26,386 nucleotides of DNA from an uncultured Bacilli bacterium (GTDB lineage Bacteria > Bacillota_I > Bacilli_A > RF39 > UBA660). This document shows positions 7,831 through 16,964 of the stretch, piece after piece. The translations under genes and the position numbers were made by a program. The stretch lies in contig CAKPTA010000012.1 of assembly GCA_934190785.1 (NCBI GenBank), positions 1 to 26,386 of the forward strand, read 5' to 3'. The notes under the pieces are model-generated. The model made no database searches, had not been told where the DNA came from, and saw only the letters and a list, made by a program, of their open reading frames with translations. The first letter of the stretch is position 1. Every line of letters starts with the position of its first letter.

Positions 7831-8823
7831 GTGTTAATTTTGGCTAAAGCAATGCTTGCAATGATGATAGGTTTTATTTTATCAATTATTTGTGGGCTTA
7901 TATTAATTCCTTTTTTTAAAAAAAGACATGTTGGACAAAGCTTGAGTATTTTTTTAAGAGAAAAGCATAAAAAGAAAAATGGTACTCCGACAATGGGGGG
8001 ATTCATTTTTATCATTCCAACCTTAATAACGATATTTCTTTTATTAATAACTCATAAAATAGAGTATTCTACAAACTTATTTATAATTTTGTTTGTATTT
8101 GTAGCTTATGCCTTTTTAGGATTCTTAGATGATTATTTAATTATTAAAAGAAAAAATAATATTGGCCTTACTGAAATACAAAAGTTATTTGGTCAATTAG
8201 TAATTGCTTTAGTATTTTTCTATTTATTTATGAAAAGTGGTAGAGATGCGGTTTTACATATATATACATTAGGTGTATATATTGATATGAAATGGTTTTA
8301 TGGTATTTTTTTACTTTTCATTTTAGTTGCAAGTAGTAATGCTGTTAATATAACTGATGGATTAGATGGACTAGCAGGTGGACTTTCTTTAATTGCTTTT
8401 TTAGCATTAGGTCTTATTGCTTGGAATTCAACATGGGCAAGTGGATATCAAGATATTGCAATTTTCTGTTTTGTCTTAGTTGGATCTCTTTTAGGTTTCT
8501 TGTTCTTTAATACATATCCAGCAAGAATATTTATGGGAGATACAGGTTCGCTTGCACTTGGTGGTACAATGGCAGCTATTGCTATTATTACAAGTCATGA
8601 AGTAACATTTATAATTATAGCTGGGGTATTTATTATCGAAACACTTGTTTGTATTATTCAAACATTATCAATTATGTATACTGGAAAAAAAGTTTTTTTG
8701 ATGACACCATTACATCACCATTTTGAAAAATTAGGATGGCATGAGAGAGATATTGTAAAAACATTTTGGGTTGTTGGATTAATACTTGCTATGGGTGGTG
8801 TTATTTTTGGAGTTTGGATATAA
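7831..8823 (+). CDS. mraY: Phospho-N-acetylmuramoyl-pentapeptide-transferase (MraY)
   Basis: This integral membrane enzyme transfers phospho-MurNAc-pentapeptide to undecaprenyl phosphate, giving lipid I. It is about 330 residues with roughly ten membrane segments. Signature motifs are GTPTMGG (about 51-57), the Asp pair in GFLDD (Asp100-Asp101), NITDGLDGLAGG (Asp176, Asp179), YPARIFMGDTGSLALGG and the TPLHHHFE loop. I favour GTG 7831 as the start because AGGAG (7817-7821) lies nine bases before it; the in-frame ATG at 7822 abuts that site. It has its own promoter, separated from murE by a terminator, and the usual dcw-cluster neighbours (murF, murD) are absent. Confidence 0.96.
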   Translation: MLILAKAMLAMMIGFILSIICGLILIPFFKKRHVGQSLSIFLREKHKKKNGTPTMGGFIFIIPTLITIFLLLITHKIEYSTNLFIILFVFVAYAFLGFLDDYLIIKRKNNIGLTEIQKLFGQLVIALVFFYLFMKSGRDAVLHIYTLGVYIDMKWFYGIFLLFILVASSNAVNITDGLDGLAGGLSLIAFLALGLIAWNSTWASGYQDIAIFCFVLVGSLLGFLFFNTYPARIFMGDTGSLALGGTMAAIAIITSHEVTFIIIAGVFIIETLVCIIQTLSIMYTGKKVFLMTPLHHHFEKLGWHERDIVKTFWVVGLILAMGGVIFGVWI

Positions 8824-8854
8824 AAATGGAGTGACTATTTAGTCATTCCATTTT
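8823..8854. terminator. Bidirectional terminator between mraY and the sspI-like gene
   Basis: A 14-bp stem (8823-8836 with 8841-8854, one G-U pair, loop ATTT) has T runs on both strands. It serves mraY from the left and contains the stop codon of the minus-strand gene. Confidence 0.85.
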
Positions 8855-9044
8855 TTAGATAATTTAATATTTCTTTATGAGTATTGTCTTCACTTTCACA
8901 CCAAAGTATTTCAAATAAAACACCAAGCCCTGGAAGTACAACTTCATCGTTTGATTCGATCGATGCTTCAATTGATTCTCTTATTTCATTTGCATTTGAA
9001 TCTTTGAAGTTGTTTTTTATATATTCTCTTATATTAACATTCAT
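8835..9044 (-). CDS. sspI: Small acid-soluble spore protein, SspI-like
   Basis: This 69-residue protein matches the SspI (SASP-I) family in length and in its hallmark VLPGLGVLFEILW near residues 36-48; the remembered Bacillus protein has LPGLGVLFEVIW in the same place. The N-terminal half (NIREYIKNNF...EIRESIEASI) follows the family's helical pattern, and the C-terminus is short and charged (EILNYLKNGMTK). SspI is a minor forespore protein. AAGGAAAGGATG lies seven bases before the ATG on the minus strand. I do not see a clear forespore sigma-G promoter. The gene stands alone, convergent with mraY and divergent from lemA. If expressed it implies a spore former, or a lineage that recently was one. 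Confidence 0.85.
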   Translation of the reverse strand: MNVNIREYIKNNFKDSNANEIRESIEASIESNDEVVLPGLGVLFEILWCESEDNTHKEILNYLKNGMTK

Positions 9045-9130
9045 AAAATCATCCTTTCCTTATTATTTTAAAATACATTTAAATATTTATACAAAAAAAT
9101 AAAAATATATTTAAATTTTATTTTTGATAG

Positions 9131-9138
9131 TGTATAAT
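9131..9138 (+). promoter_or_regulatory. -10 region of lemA
   Basis: TG followed by TATAAT (9133-9138) lies 25 bases before the ATG at 9164. The -35 region is only A/T-rich. The -10 overlaps the longer in-frame start at 9137, which supports the later start. Confidence 0.65.
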
Positions 9139-9163
9139 GAGTGTGAAAGTAGGAGGAAAGATT

Positions 9164-9709
9164 ATGATATGGATTATACTTGCTATAGCTATTATTTTAT
9201 TATTATATGTAGTACCAACATATAATTTACTTGTTAGCTTACGCAATCGAATGGAAGATAGCTGGGCTCAAATCGAAGTTTTATTAAAACGTAGAGATGA
9301 TCTTATTCCTAATTTGGTAGAAACTGTAAAAGGATATGCTAAGCATGAAGAAGGAACTTTAGAAGGTGTAGTAGAAGCTAGAAATAAAGCTTTAAGTGCT
9401 ACAACTCGTGAAGAAGAAATTGAAGCAAGTGGAGAAGTAACTAAGGCTTTATCTCATTTATTTGCACTTACAGAATCATATCCTGAATTAAAAGCTAATG
9501 TAAATTTTATGGATTTACAAAATAATTTAAAGGATACAGAAGATAAAATATCTTTTTCAAGACAATTTTATAATGATTCAGTTCTTAAATATAAGAATAA
9601 ATTAGAGATGTTTCCAAGTAATATAGTAGCAAGCTTATTTAAATTTAAGAAACCTGTATTTTTTGAAGTAACTGACGCAGAACGTGAAGTTCCAAAAGTA
9701 CAATTTTAA
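9164..9709 (+). CDS. lemA: LemA family membrane protein
   Basis: This 181-residue protein has one N-terminal membrane helix (MIWIILAIAIILLLY...) and a long helical-bundle domain. The family signature is NRMEDSWAQIEVLLKRRDDL followed by IPNLVETVKGY, then the later FSRQFYNDSVLKYKNKLE and FPSNIVASLF. LemA proteins are widespread single-pass proteins of poorly defined function, sometimes linked to HtpX-like proteases or envelope stress. The start is set by the strong AGGAGGAAAG (9151-9160) just before ATG 9164; the ATG at 9137 lies inside the promoter. No htpX or TPM-domain partner is adjacent. A terminator follows. Confidence 0.94.
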   Translation: MIWIILAIAIILLLYVVPTYNLLVSLRNRMEDSWAQIEVLLKRRDDLIPNLVETVKGYAKHEEGTLEGVVEARNKALSATTREEEIEASGEVTKALSHLFALTESYPELKANVNFMDLQNNLKDTEDKISFSRQFYNDSVLKYKNKLEMFPSNIVASLFKFKKPVFFEVTDAEREVPKVQF

Positions 9710-9734
9710 AGATGGTTTAATCCATCTTTTTTTT
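9708..9734 (+). terminator. Terminator after lemA
   Basis: An 8-bp stem (AAAGATGG / CCATCTTT) with loop TTTAAT and a T tail. Confidence 0.88.
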
Positions 9735-9767
9735 GTATATATTTTTGGTGATTTAATTGTTTCATAA

Positions 9768-9797
9768 TTGACATAAATTCTTTTTAAATGATATACT
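9768..9797 (+). promoter_or_regulatory. Promoter of the 1609-residue prepilin-like gene
   Basis: TTGACA at 9768-9773 and TATACT at 9792-9797 have an 18-base spacer. AAGGTGAG follows just before ATG 9821. Confidence 0.85.
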
Positions 9798-9820
9798 TAT
9801 TACTAGAGTAAGGTGAGACT

Positions 9821-12800
9821 ATGAAGAAGAAATATGGATTTACACTTATAGAACTTTTAGCAGTAATAACAGTTCTTTCTATTGTTGCATTAATAGCGCT
9901 TCCGCTAGTTGTTAATAATATTGATGAAGAAAAAAAACATAGTGCAAGAATTAGTGCAAATGAATATATTAAATCATTTCACTCTACAATTGTAGAGGTT
10001 ATGGCTGATAATGTTGATAAGGCATCTGGATTATATACTGTAAATAGTGATGGTACCATATCAATTCATAATCAAAAATATGATGTCTCTATAAAAGGTG
10101 ATAAACCAACAGATGGTAGAATATGTGTATCAAACCAAGGGGATGTTACAGGAGCATATTTAAAAATTAATGGATATATTATGTCATATGATGGAGAAAA
10201 TGTAGAGCAAACTGATATGACTGAAATTGGTGATGTTGATTGTGATATTCTTGATAAGAATACTATTTTAGTTTTAAGAAGACCTAATGTTACTACTAAG
10301 TCAATTACAGTTCCATATCTTGTTAGTGATACAGTTAGTGGTATTGATAATATTTCTTGTTTTTATGGAACTGATGAAAAATATAAATTAACAGGTGAAC
10401 TTTCTAGTGAATCATGTAATTTAAATAATTTGAAAAATAATACTCTTTATTATTATAAAATAAGTGCTAAAAACAATGACGGAACAACAACTACAAAGGT
10501 TGGAAGTGTTAAAACAAAAGATTTTTCTGATATACTTATTTCTTTAAATCCAACGGGTTGGCAGTCTAGCAAAAGAGTTAATATAACAGGATCTACGGAA
10601 GGAGCTGTATTAGAATATAAATTAAAAAAATATAATTATGTTACAAAAACATATGATGTGATTGATTGGACAAAGTATGATAGTGGTTTCACTTTAAGTA
10701 CAATTGCAACACCTTTGTATCCAACGACAATATATGCACGATTTAATGATGGCGTAAATACAAAAAATGTATCTTATAATGAGGTAAAAATAGATCCGAC
10801 GATTCCAGAATTATCAGTAATTAAAGTAGATAAAACAACAAGAAGTATAAAATTACCTTATTCTGTAAAGGATGATGAATCAGGAATAAAAAATGTTACT
10901 TGTGTTTATGGTATTGATAAAAAATATGGATCTGTTGGTACTATAAAAAGTAGTACATGTGAACTTAACAACTTAAAATCAGGTGTAATTTATTATTATA
11001 AATTAACTGCTACAAATAATGCAGGACTTGTAAAAGAAATAACTGGTAACACTGCTAGTGAACCAATTGATCAACCTATTGATATAACATCTCCTAGTGT
11101 ATGTGCTAAAACGATTCCGGTTCTTATTAGAGCAAATATTCCATCAGGAGCTAGTTTACAATACCGTATAGGAAATAGTGGTTCATGGACAAGTATAAAA
11201 AGTGGTATAAGTATAGATATAACAAGTAATACAACAATATATGCGAGGTTATATGATGGATTAAATGCAAGTGCACCAAAAACACATACAATAACTAAGA
11301 TTGATCTAGAAAAACCAGGTACAAATATTCCAAGTGCAACATCAACGACAAATAGTATAACAGTAACAAATAATCAGACAGATAACTGTGGACTAAATAC
11401 AGGAACATTACAATATGGAATAAGTGAAAGTGCAAGTGGAACATATAGGTGGCAGACAAGCAATAAATTTACTGGACTAAAAGCTAACACAACATATTAT
11501 GTAAAAACGAGGGTAAATGATATCGCAGGTAATGGTCTTACAGAATCTGTTGTTAAGAATATTCAGACGAAAAGTATTAATTATAATCCATCAATTGTAG
11601 TATCACCTTCAGCATGTTCGAAAACAAAGAGTGTAACCATTAATGTAAATACTGTGCCAGAAGGAGCAAATTTACAATATCGCTTTGGAAATGGTTCATG
11701 GAATAATATAAGTAATGGTAGTACTATAACTGCTACATCTAATACAGTTGTATATGCAAGACTATATGATGGAATAAATTCGAGTGCAACAATTACATAT
11801 ACAATAACAACTATAGATACACAAAAACCAAGTACAAATATGCCAAGTGCGACATCAACAACAAATAGTATAACAGTAACAAATAATCAAACAGATAACT
11901 GTGGACTAAATACAGGAACATTACAATATGGAATAAGTGAAAGTGCAAGTGGAACATATAGGTGGCAGACAGTCAATAAATTTACTGGACTAAAAGCTAA
12001 TACAACATATTATGTAAAAACGAGGGTAAATGATATCGCAGGTAATGGTCTTACAGAAGGATCTATTTTAACAATAAAGACGAAACCAATTTCCTATAAT
12101 GTTAGTGTTACGCCATTAAGCAGCACCTGTGCTAAAACAAGAAATTTGAAAATTACTGCTGAGCAAATTCCAAGTGGAGTAAATTTACAATATCAAGTTG
12201 GTACAACAACAGGAACTTGGACAAACATTAGCAATAATAGTCAAATCACTATTAAAGAAAATACAGTTGTATATGCAAGACTATGGGATGGAGTAAATGC
12301 AAGTGCAACAGCAACAGGTAAAGTAACTGTTGACCTAGAAAAACCAAGTACAAATATTCCAGGTGCGACATCAACGACAAATAGTATAACAGTAACAAAT
12401 AATCAGACAGATAACTGTGGACTAAATACAGGAACGCTACAATATGGAATAAGTGAAAGTGCAAGTGGAACATATAGGTGGCAGACAAGCAATAAATTTA
12501 CTGGACTAAAAGCTAATACAACATATTATGTAAAAACGAGGGTAAATGATATCGCAAGTAATGGTCTTACAGAATCTGTTGTTAAGAACATTCCGACAAA
12601 AAGTATTGATTATAAGCCATCAATTGTAGTATCACCTTCAGCATGTTCGAAAACAAAGAGTGTTAAAATCAGCGTGAATACTGTGCCAGAGGGAGTAAAT
12701 TTACAATATCGCTTTGGAAATGGTTCATGGAATAATATAAGTAATGGTAGTACTATAACTGTTACATATAATACAACAGTATATGCGAGACTATATGATG

Positions 12801-14650
12801 GAGTAAATTCGAGTGCAACAATAACATATACAATAACAACTATGGATACACAAAAACCAAGCTCAAGTGCACCAAGTGCAACTTCAAAAACAAATAATAT
12901 TGTTGTAACAAATAAGCAAACAGATAATTGTGGAATAGATTCAAGTACTCTTCAATATGGTATAAGTTCTCCTGTTAGTACAGGCTCTACTGTAACATAT
13001 ACATGGCAATCAAGCAATAATTTTACTGGACTCAAAGCTGATACGAAATATTATGTAAAAACAAGAGTAAATGATGTGGCAGGAAATGGAATTACAGAAT
13101 CTGAAGCAACGCTGATTCCAACACAGAGTATAAATTATTATATTTCAATAAGCGCATCAAGTTCATGTTCTAAAACGAAATTAGTTTCAATAAAAGCCGA
13201 TAGTGTACCAAGTGGAGTTAATTTGCAATATCAATTAGGTAGTGTAAATGGTAATTGGACAAATATTTCAAATGGTACTGTAATTTCTCTAAATTATAAT
13301 ACGACAGTATATGCAAGACTGTATGATGGAGTAAATTCAAGTTCTACTAAAACATATACAATAACAACGATAGATACAGAAAGACCAAGTACATATTCGC
13401 CTAGTGTCAGCAATTATGTTAGTGCTTCTAGTAATACGAATGTTATTTCAGTTACAAATAGACAAACAGATAACTGTGGCCTTGATTATGACACTCTACA
13501 ATATGGAATAAGTACAAGTGCAAATGGAACGTACACATGGCAACACAGCAGTCAATTTACGAACTTAGCAGATAGTACAACTTATTATATAAAAACAAGA
13601 GTAAATGATATAGCAGGAAACGGATTAACTGAATCTGGATATTCATCTGTAAAAACACAGGCTGTATTAAAGCCACCAACAATTACAATTAATTCAGCTG
13701 GTTGGGCAAGAAGCAAGACAGCTTCAATAAAGTATATAAATGGAAATACATATTATTTTAGATCAAATGTTAGTGCAAAAAGTAATGTAAGTGTTGTTCC
13801 TTGTGGAAGTTCTAATGAACCAGGATATTGTCAAGAAACATATAATTGTGGAACATCTACTCAAACACAATATTGTAGTAATGCTACAACAAATTTACAA
13901 GCAAACGTTTGGTATAGAACAACTAGTTCAAGTCCAGTTGTAACATATACTTCAAATGGAACTTTAACGGCAATGGCAAAGACAAGTTCATTATCTAAAT
14001 CTTCATCTGCAACAATATCACAAATTGATAATACTAATCCATGGGTTGAATATAGTGTTTCTGGTAATGTATATGGTAATGGATATCAGTCTGGGGTAAC
14101 TGTAACAGCTACATGTAAAGATTCAATTTCTTATGCATCTGGTTCTACTTCTAGAACATTTACAAGCGGAGGAACTAATTGGATTAGTGGTACATGTAGG
14201 GATTCTGCAGGAAACTCAATAAATTATAGTAAGTCATATATTATATATATATATGGTGAATCATCATCATGTGGATATAATTCTTGTGATTACTCTTATG
14301 ATTGTTCTTATGATTATGATTGTGGTTATGATGAAGAATATGGTTGCTGTACTAGCTACGATTGCAATGATTCAGGTGGATATTTAGATGGTACAGTATG
14401 TCGTATTTCTAGTGGATATTGGGAGAAACCTTCCTCATGTCAAGATGATTGTGATAACGGTGGTTATTGTCAGCGTGTTGGTGACAACCAGCCAGAACAA
14501 TGTACATGGGTTGATACAAGTTATACAGTCTCAGCATGTAACTGGGGTACTTGTTATAATCATATCGATAAGACTTGTCATGCAACTGAGACTTGTACAG
14601 GTACGCATACAGATTCTTCATGTGGAACAAAGTCATGTTGGCATACTTAA
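9821..14650 (+). CDS. Giant prepilin-like repeat protein with Cys-rich C-terminus
   Basis: This 1609-residue protein has a class III signal (MKKKYG, mature FTLIELLAVI with Glu at +5) and one N-terminal helix. Residues 35-150 are globular. Two or three diverged FN3-like and chitobiase-C-like modules follow (about 155-499). Then come five tandem two-domain units starting at residues 500, 671, 843, 1014 and 1190, each normally an FN3-like domain (NSITVTNNQTDNCG...YYVKTRVNDIAGNG) and an Ig-like domain (LQYRFGNGSWNNIS...VYARLYDG). Both domains carry one Cys, so disulfide cross-links along the stalk are possible. Residues 1285-1480 are a different Ser/Thr-rich section. The last 128 residues contain 18 Cys. 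Pilins are usually 130-200 residues, so this is exceptional. It is probably a surface stalk or adhesin; the ligand is unknown. Confidence 0.9.
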   Translation: MKKKYGFTLIELLAVITVLSIVALIALPLVVNNIDEEKKHSARISANEYIKSFHSTIVEVMADNVDKASGLYTVNSDGTISIHNQKYDVSIKGDKPTDGRICVSNQGDVTGAYLKINGYIMSYDGENVEQTDMTEIGDVDCDILDKNTILVLRRPNVTTKSITVPYLVSDTVSGIDNISCFYGTDEKYKLTGELSSESCNLNNLKNNTLYYYKISAKNNDGTTTTKVGSVKTKDFSDILISLNPTGWQSSKRVNITGSTEGAVLEYKLKKYNYVTKTYDVIDWTKYDSGFTLSTIATPLYPTTIYARFNDGVNTKNVSYNEVKIDPTIPELSVIKVDKTTRSIKLPYSVKDDESGIKNVTCVYGIDKKYGSVGTIKSSTCELNNLKSGVIYYYKLTATNNAGLVKEITGNTASEPIDQPIDITSPSVCAKTIPVLIRANIPSGASLQYRIGNSGSWTSIKSGISIDITSNTTIYARLYDGLNASAPKTHTITKIDLEKPGTNIPSATSTTNSITVTNNQTDNCGLNTGTLQYGISESASGTYRWQTSNKFTGLKANTTYYVKTRVNDIAGNGLTESVVKNIQTKSINYNPSIVVSPSACSKTKSVTINVNTVPEGANLQYRFGNGSWNNISNGSTITATSNTVVYARLYDGINSSATITYTITTIDTQKPSTNMPSATSTTNSITVTNNQTDNCGLNTGTLQYGISESASGTYRWQTVNKFTGLKANTTYYVKTRVNDIAGNGLTEGSILTIKTKPISYNVSVTPLSSTCAKTRNLKITAEQIPSGVNLQYQVGTTTGTWTNISNNSQITIKENTVVYARLWDGVNASATATGKVTVDLEKPSTNIPGATSTTNSITVTNNQTDNCGLNTGTLQYGISESASGTYRWQTSNKFTGLKANTTYYVKTRVNDIASNGLTESVVKNIPTKSIDYKPSIVVSPSACSKTKSVKISVNTVPEGVNLQYRFGNGSWNNISNGSTITVTYNTTVYARLYDGVNSSATITYTITTMDTQKPSSSAPSATSKTNNIVVTNKQTDNCGIDSSTLQYGISSPVSTGSTVTYTWQSSNNFTGLKADTKYYVKTRVNDVAGNGITESEATLIPTQSINYYISISASSSCSKTKLVSIKADSVPSGVNLQYQLGSVNGNWTNISNGTVISLNYNTTVYARLYDGVNSSSTKTYTITTIDTERPSTYSPSVSNYVSASSNTNVISVTNRQTDNCGLDYDTLQYGISTSANGTYTWQHSSQFTNLADSTTYYIKTRVNDIAGNGLTESGYSSVKTQAVLKPPTITINSAGWARSKTASIKYINGNTYYFRSNVSAKSNVSVVPCGSSNEPGYCQETYNCGTSTQTQYCSNATTNLQANVWYRTTSSSPVVTYTSNGTLTAMAKTSSLSKSSSATISQIDNTNPWVEYSVSGNVYGNGYQSGVTVTATCKDSISYASGSTSRTFTSGGTNWISGTCRDSAGNSINYSKSYIIYIYGESSSCGYNSCDYSYDCSYDYDCGYDEEYGCCTSYDCNDSGGYLDGTVCRISSGYWEKPSSCQDDCDNGGYCQRVGDNQPEQCTWVDTSYTVSACNWGTCYNHIDKTCHATETCTGTHTDSSCGTKSCWHT
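11318..13673 (+). repeat. Five in-frame tandem units of about 171-176 codons
   Basis: Unit starts are 11318, 11831, 12347, 12860 and 13388, giving periods of 513, 516, 513 and 528 bases, all multiples of three. Units 1-3 are nearly identical at DNA level across the FN3-like half; units 4 and 5 are more diverged and unit 5 has only that half. Unequal recombination here would change stalk length without frameshift. Confidence 0.88.
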
Positions 14651-14677
14651 TAGAAATGAAATATTATTATAAATTAA

Positions 14678-14712
14678 ATTAAAAAGATAGCTTTGCTGGC
14701 TATCTTTTTAAT
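14678..14712. terminator. Terminator between the 1609- and 970-residue genes
   Basis: A 14-bp stem (14678-14691 with 14699-14712) with loop TTTGCTG and T5 inside the right arm; A5 in the left arm would make it work on both strands. Confidence 0.87.
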
Positions 14713-16964
14713 ATCCAAATATGATATAATTTAAGAAGGTGAGAGTATGAAAAAGCAAGGATTTACATTGGTAGAATTAATAAGTGTAATAGTAATACTA
14801 GCGGTAATATCAGTAATTACAGTACCATTAGTGGCAAGTAATATAGATTCAACTAGAATAAAATCATATACAGTAGGTGTAAATAATGTAATGGATGCTT
14901 TAAATAAATATTTGGCGGATCACATGGAGACAGTAGAAATGCCAAAAGAAGGAATACAAGTACCTAATAATAATATATATAAAAGATTGGCTTTGAAAAA
15001 CGCAGATTATACACAAGGGTTAATAATAAAAAATAGTGAGGGAGTTTTAGAGGTAAAAAACTTAAGTAATGGAGTGTATTGTGCAAGTGGGACTAAGAAT
15101 AATTTAAAAGTCGTAAAAGGAAATTGTACAAAGCTTGATGCGACTCCTCCAACTGTTAATCTAACAAGTGGAAGAGTAACATCGAATACAATAACGGTAG
15201 TAGTAAATGGACAAGATGAAGATAGTAATATAGTAGAATATGTATACTATCTAGCAGGGCAGAAAATAGATACAACAAAGATAAATAGTTATACATTTAA
15301 AAATTTAAGCCCAAATAAATCATATGTAATAAAAGTGGAAGTAACAGATGGAAATGGGAATAAAGCAACAGGTGAAAAAGTAATAACAACAAAAGAATCT
15401 GATATAACAATAAAAGAAATGCCAACAAGTTGGTCAAGAGCAAAAACAGTAACAATTGAATTTCCAGAGAAAAATGATAGTGAAAAGTATAGATATATGA
15501 TAAATAATGGAAATTACGAATATACAAGTGATAGGAAGGTAACAATAAATTTAAATAATAAAGCAACAATCACGGCACAAGTTGTAACAGAAAATAATAT
15601 AGCTGTTATAAGTAAAACTAAAGCTTTTAATAATATTGATATAACAGGTCCAAGTATTATAAGTATAGATGGAAATAGCAGTTCATGGACAACAAGTAAG
15701 AAAATAATAGTAAACGCAAAAGATATAGAAAGTGGAATACAAGCATATTCATTTGATGGTGGAAAGACATGGCAAAAAGAGAATTATAAAGTATTTTCGA
15801 AGAATCAAACAGTGAATATAGTAGTGCAAGATAATGTTGGAAATACAAGTAATGGAAAAATAGAACTAACAAAGATAGATCCAACAATACCAGGAGCATT
15901 TAAGATAACAGCAGAAAAGACAAGTGGAGATTACACATCAGGTGTATGGGTAAATGAGAGTGTAACGCTTTATGCGAATCCAAATCCAAGTGAAACATTA
16001 AGTGGATATTATTATCAGTGGTATGAAGTAATAGGAACATCAGGAAGTGAATTAAATTTATCAATAATATCGGGAGCGACAGGAAGAACGTATACAGTAA
16101 CACAAAATGTAAATAAAACATATGTAGTAAAAGTAACAACGGGAGCAAACGTTGGTCCAAAACAATCAGATAATAAAATAAATGTAAGAATAGATAAAAT
16201 AGCGCCAGGATGTAATTGGATAGGTGAAAGTAGTACATGGACAAAGAGTTCAAGAACAATATCATTAATATGTAATGATCAAGGAGGAAGTGGATGCCTA
16301 GGAAGTACATCTAATAATTCATGGCCATATACAAGCGGAACACATAGAACAGAATGGCTAACATTTACAATTAGGGATGGAGCAGGGAATGTAACAGCGT
16401 GTTCAAAAACAGCGGATGTATATGTAGATAAAGATGCTCCAACATGTAATGCATTTACAGGAGAAAGTACAACATGGACAAATAGTAATAGAACGATAAG
16501 CGGTTCAGCAAGCGATAGTGGAAGTGGAACATCATCAAAGTTTTCAAAAACATATAATAGTGGAACAACAAAGACGGCAGAAGTATCATTTGTAGCAAAA
16601 GATAATGTCGGAAATACAACAACATGTAAGAAAACGGTAAATGTATATGTAGATAAAGAAGGACCTAAATTGAGTAATTTAAAGAATGATTCAAAGGGAA
16701 ATTGGACGAATAAAGATTTTAATGTAAGTTATAGTGTAACAGATTCAGGTGTTGGTTATGATCACTGTGAGTATAATTATGACTATGATAGATTCAATTC
16801 ATGTGGAGGTTCATCATGGTGTGTAGATACAGGAACTTATTCAAATGGAACATTTACGACATCATTTTCAGCAGAGAGAAATACAACAGCCAAATTCAAA
16901 TGTTATGATAAGTTAGGTAATGCTTCAAATGTAATTAGTACGGCTATTAAAATTGATAAGACAG
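14699..16964 (+). repeat. Long direct repeat, copy 1
   Basis: Copy 1 of a repeat of about 2.26 kb; copy 2 is offset by 2986 bases (17685-19950). It starts within the preceding terminator, includes the promoter, ribosome binding site, signal peptide and stalk, and ends inside the gene. By eye I find only two differences: C/T in the leader (near 14716/17702) and G/T at 16931/19917 (Val729 versus Leu729). Confidence 0.92.
14722..14730 (+). promoter_or_regulatory. Extended -10 of the 970-residue gene
   Basis: TG-A-TATAAT, followed by AAGAAGGTGAG and ATG 14747. The same element is duplicated upstream of the next gene. Confidence 0.75.

Noticed and set aside
8884..9102. Plus-strand frame opposite the sspI-like gene
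   Set aside because: The minus-strand frame matches a known family with a good ribosome binding site; the plus frame has neither.
12252..12488. Antisense frame of 78 codons within the repeat region
   Set aside because: Composition mirrors the sense repeats and no start signal is present.
11318..13673. CRISPR array or satellite
   Set aside because: The repeats are 513-528 bases, in frame and coding, with no spacer structure.
14388..14672. Overlapping frame of 94 codons at the end of the 1609-residue gene
   Set aside because: Out-of-frame shadow with odd composition; the sense frame has the conserved Cys motif.
15297..16310. Three Leu-rich antisense open frames (90, 80 and 136 codons), repeated at 18283-19296
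   Set aside because: They are shadows of the A-rich stalk codons, which read as Leu/His/Tyr-rich on the other strand; they lack ribosome binding sites and repeat only because the stalk is duplicated.
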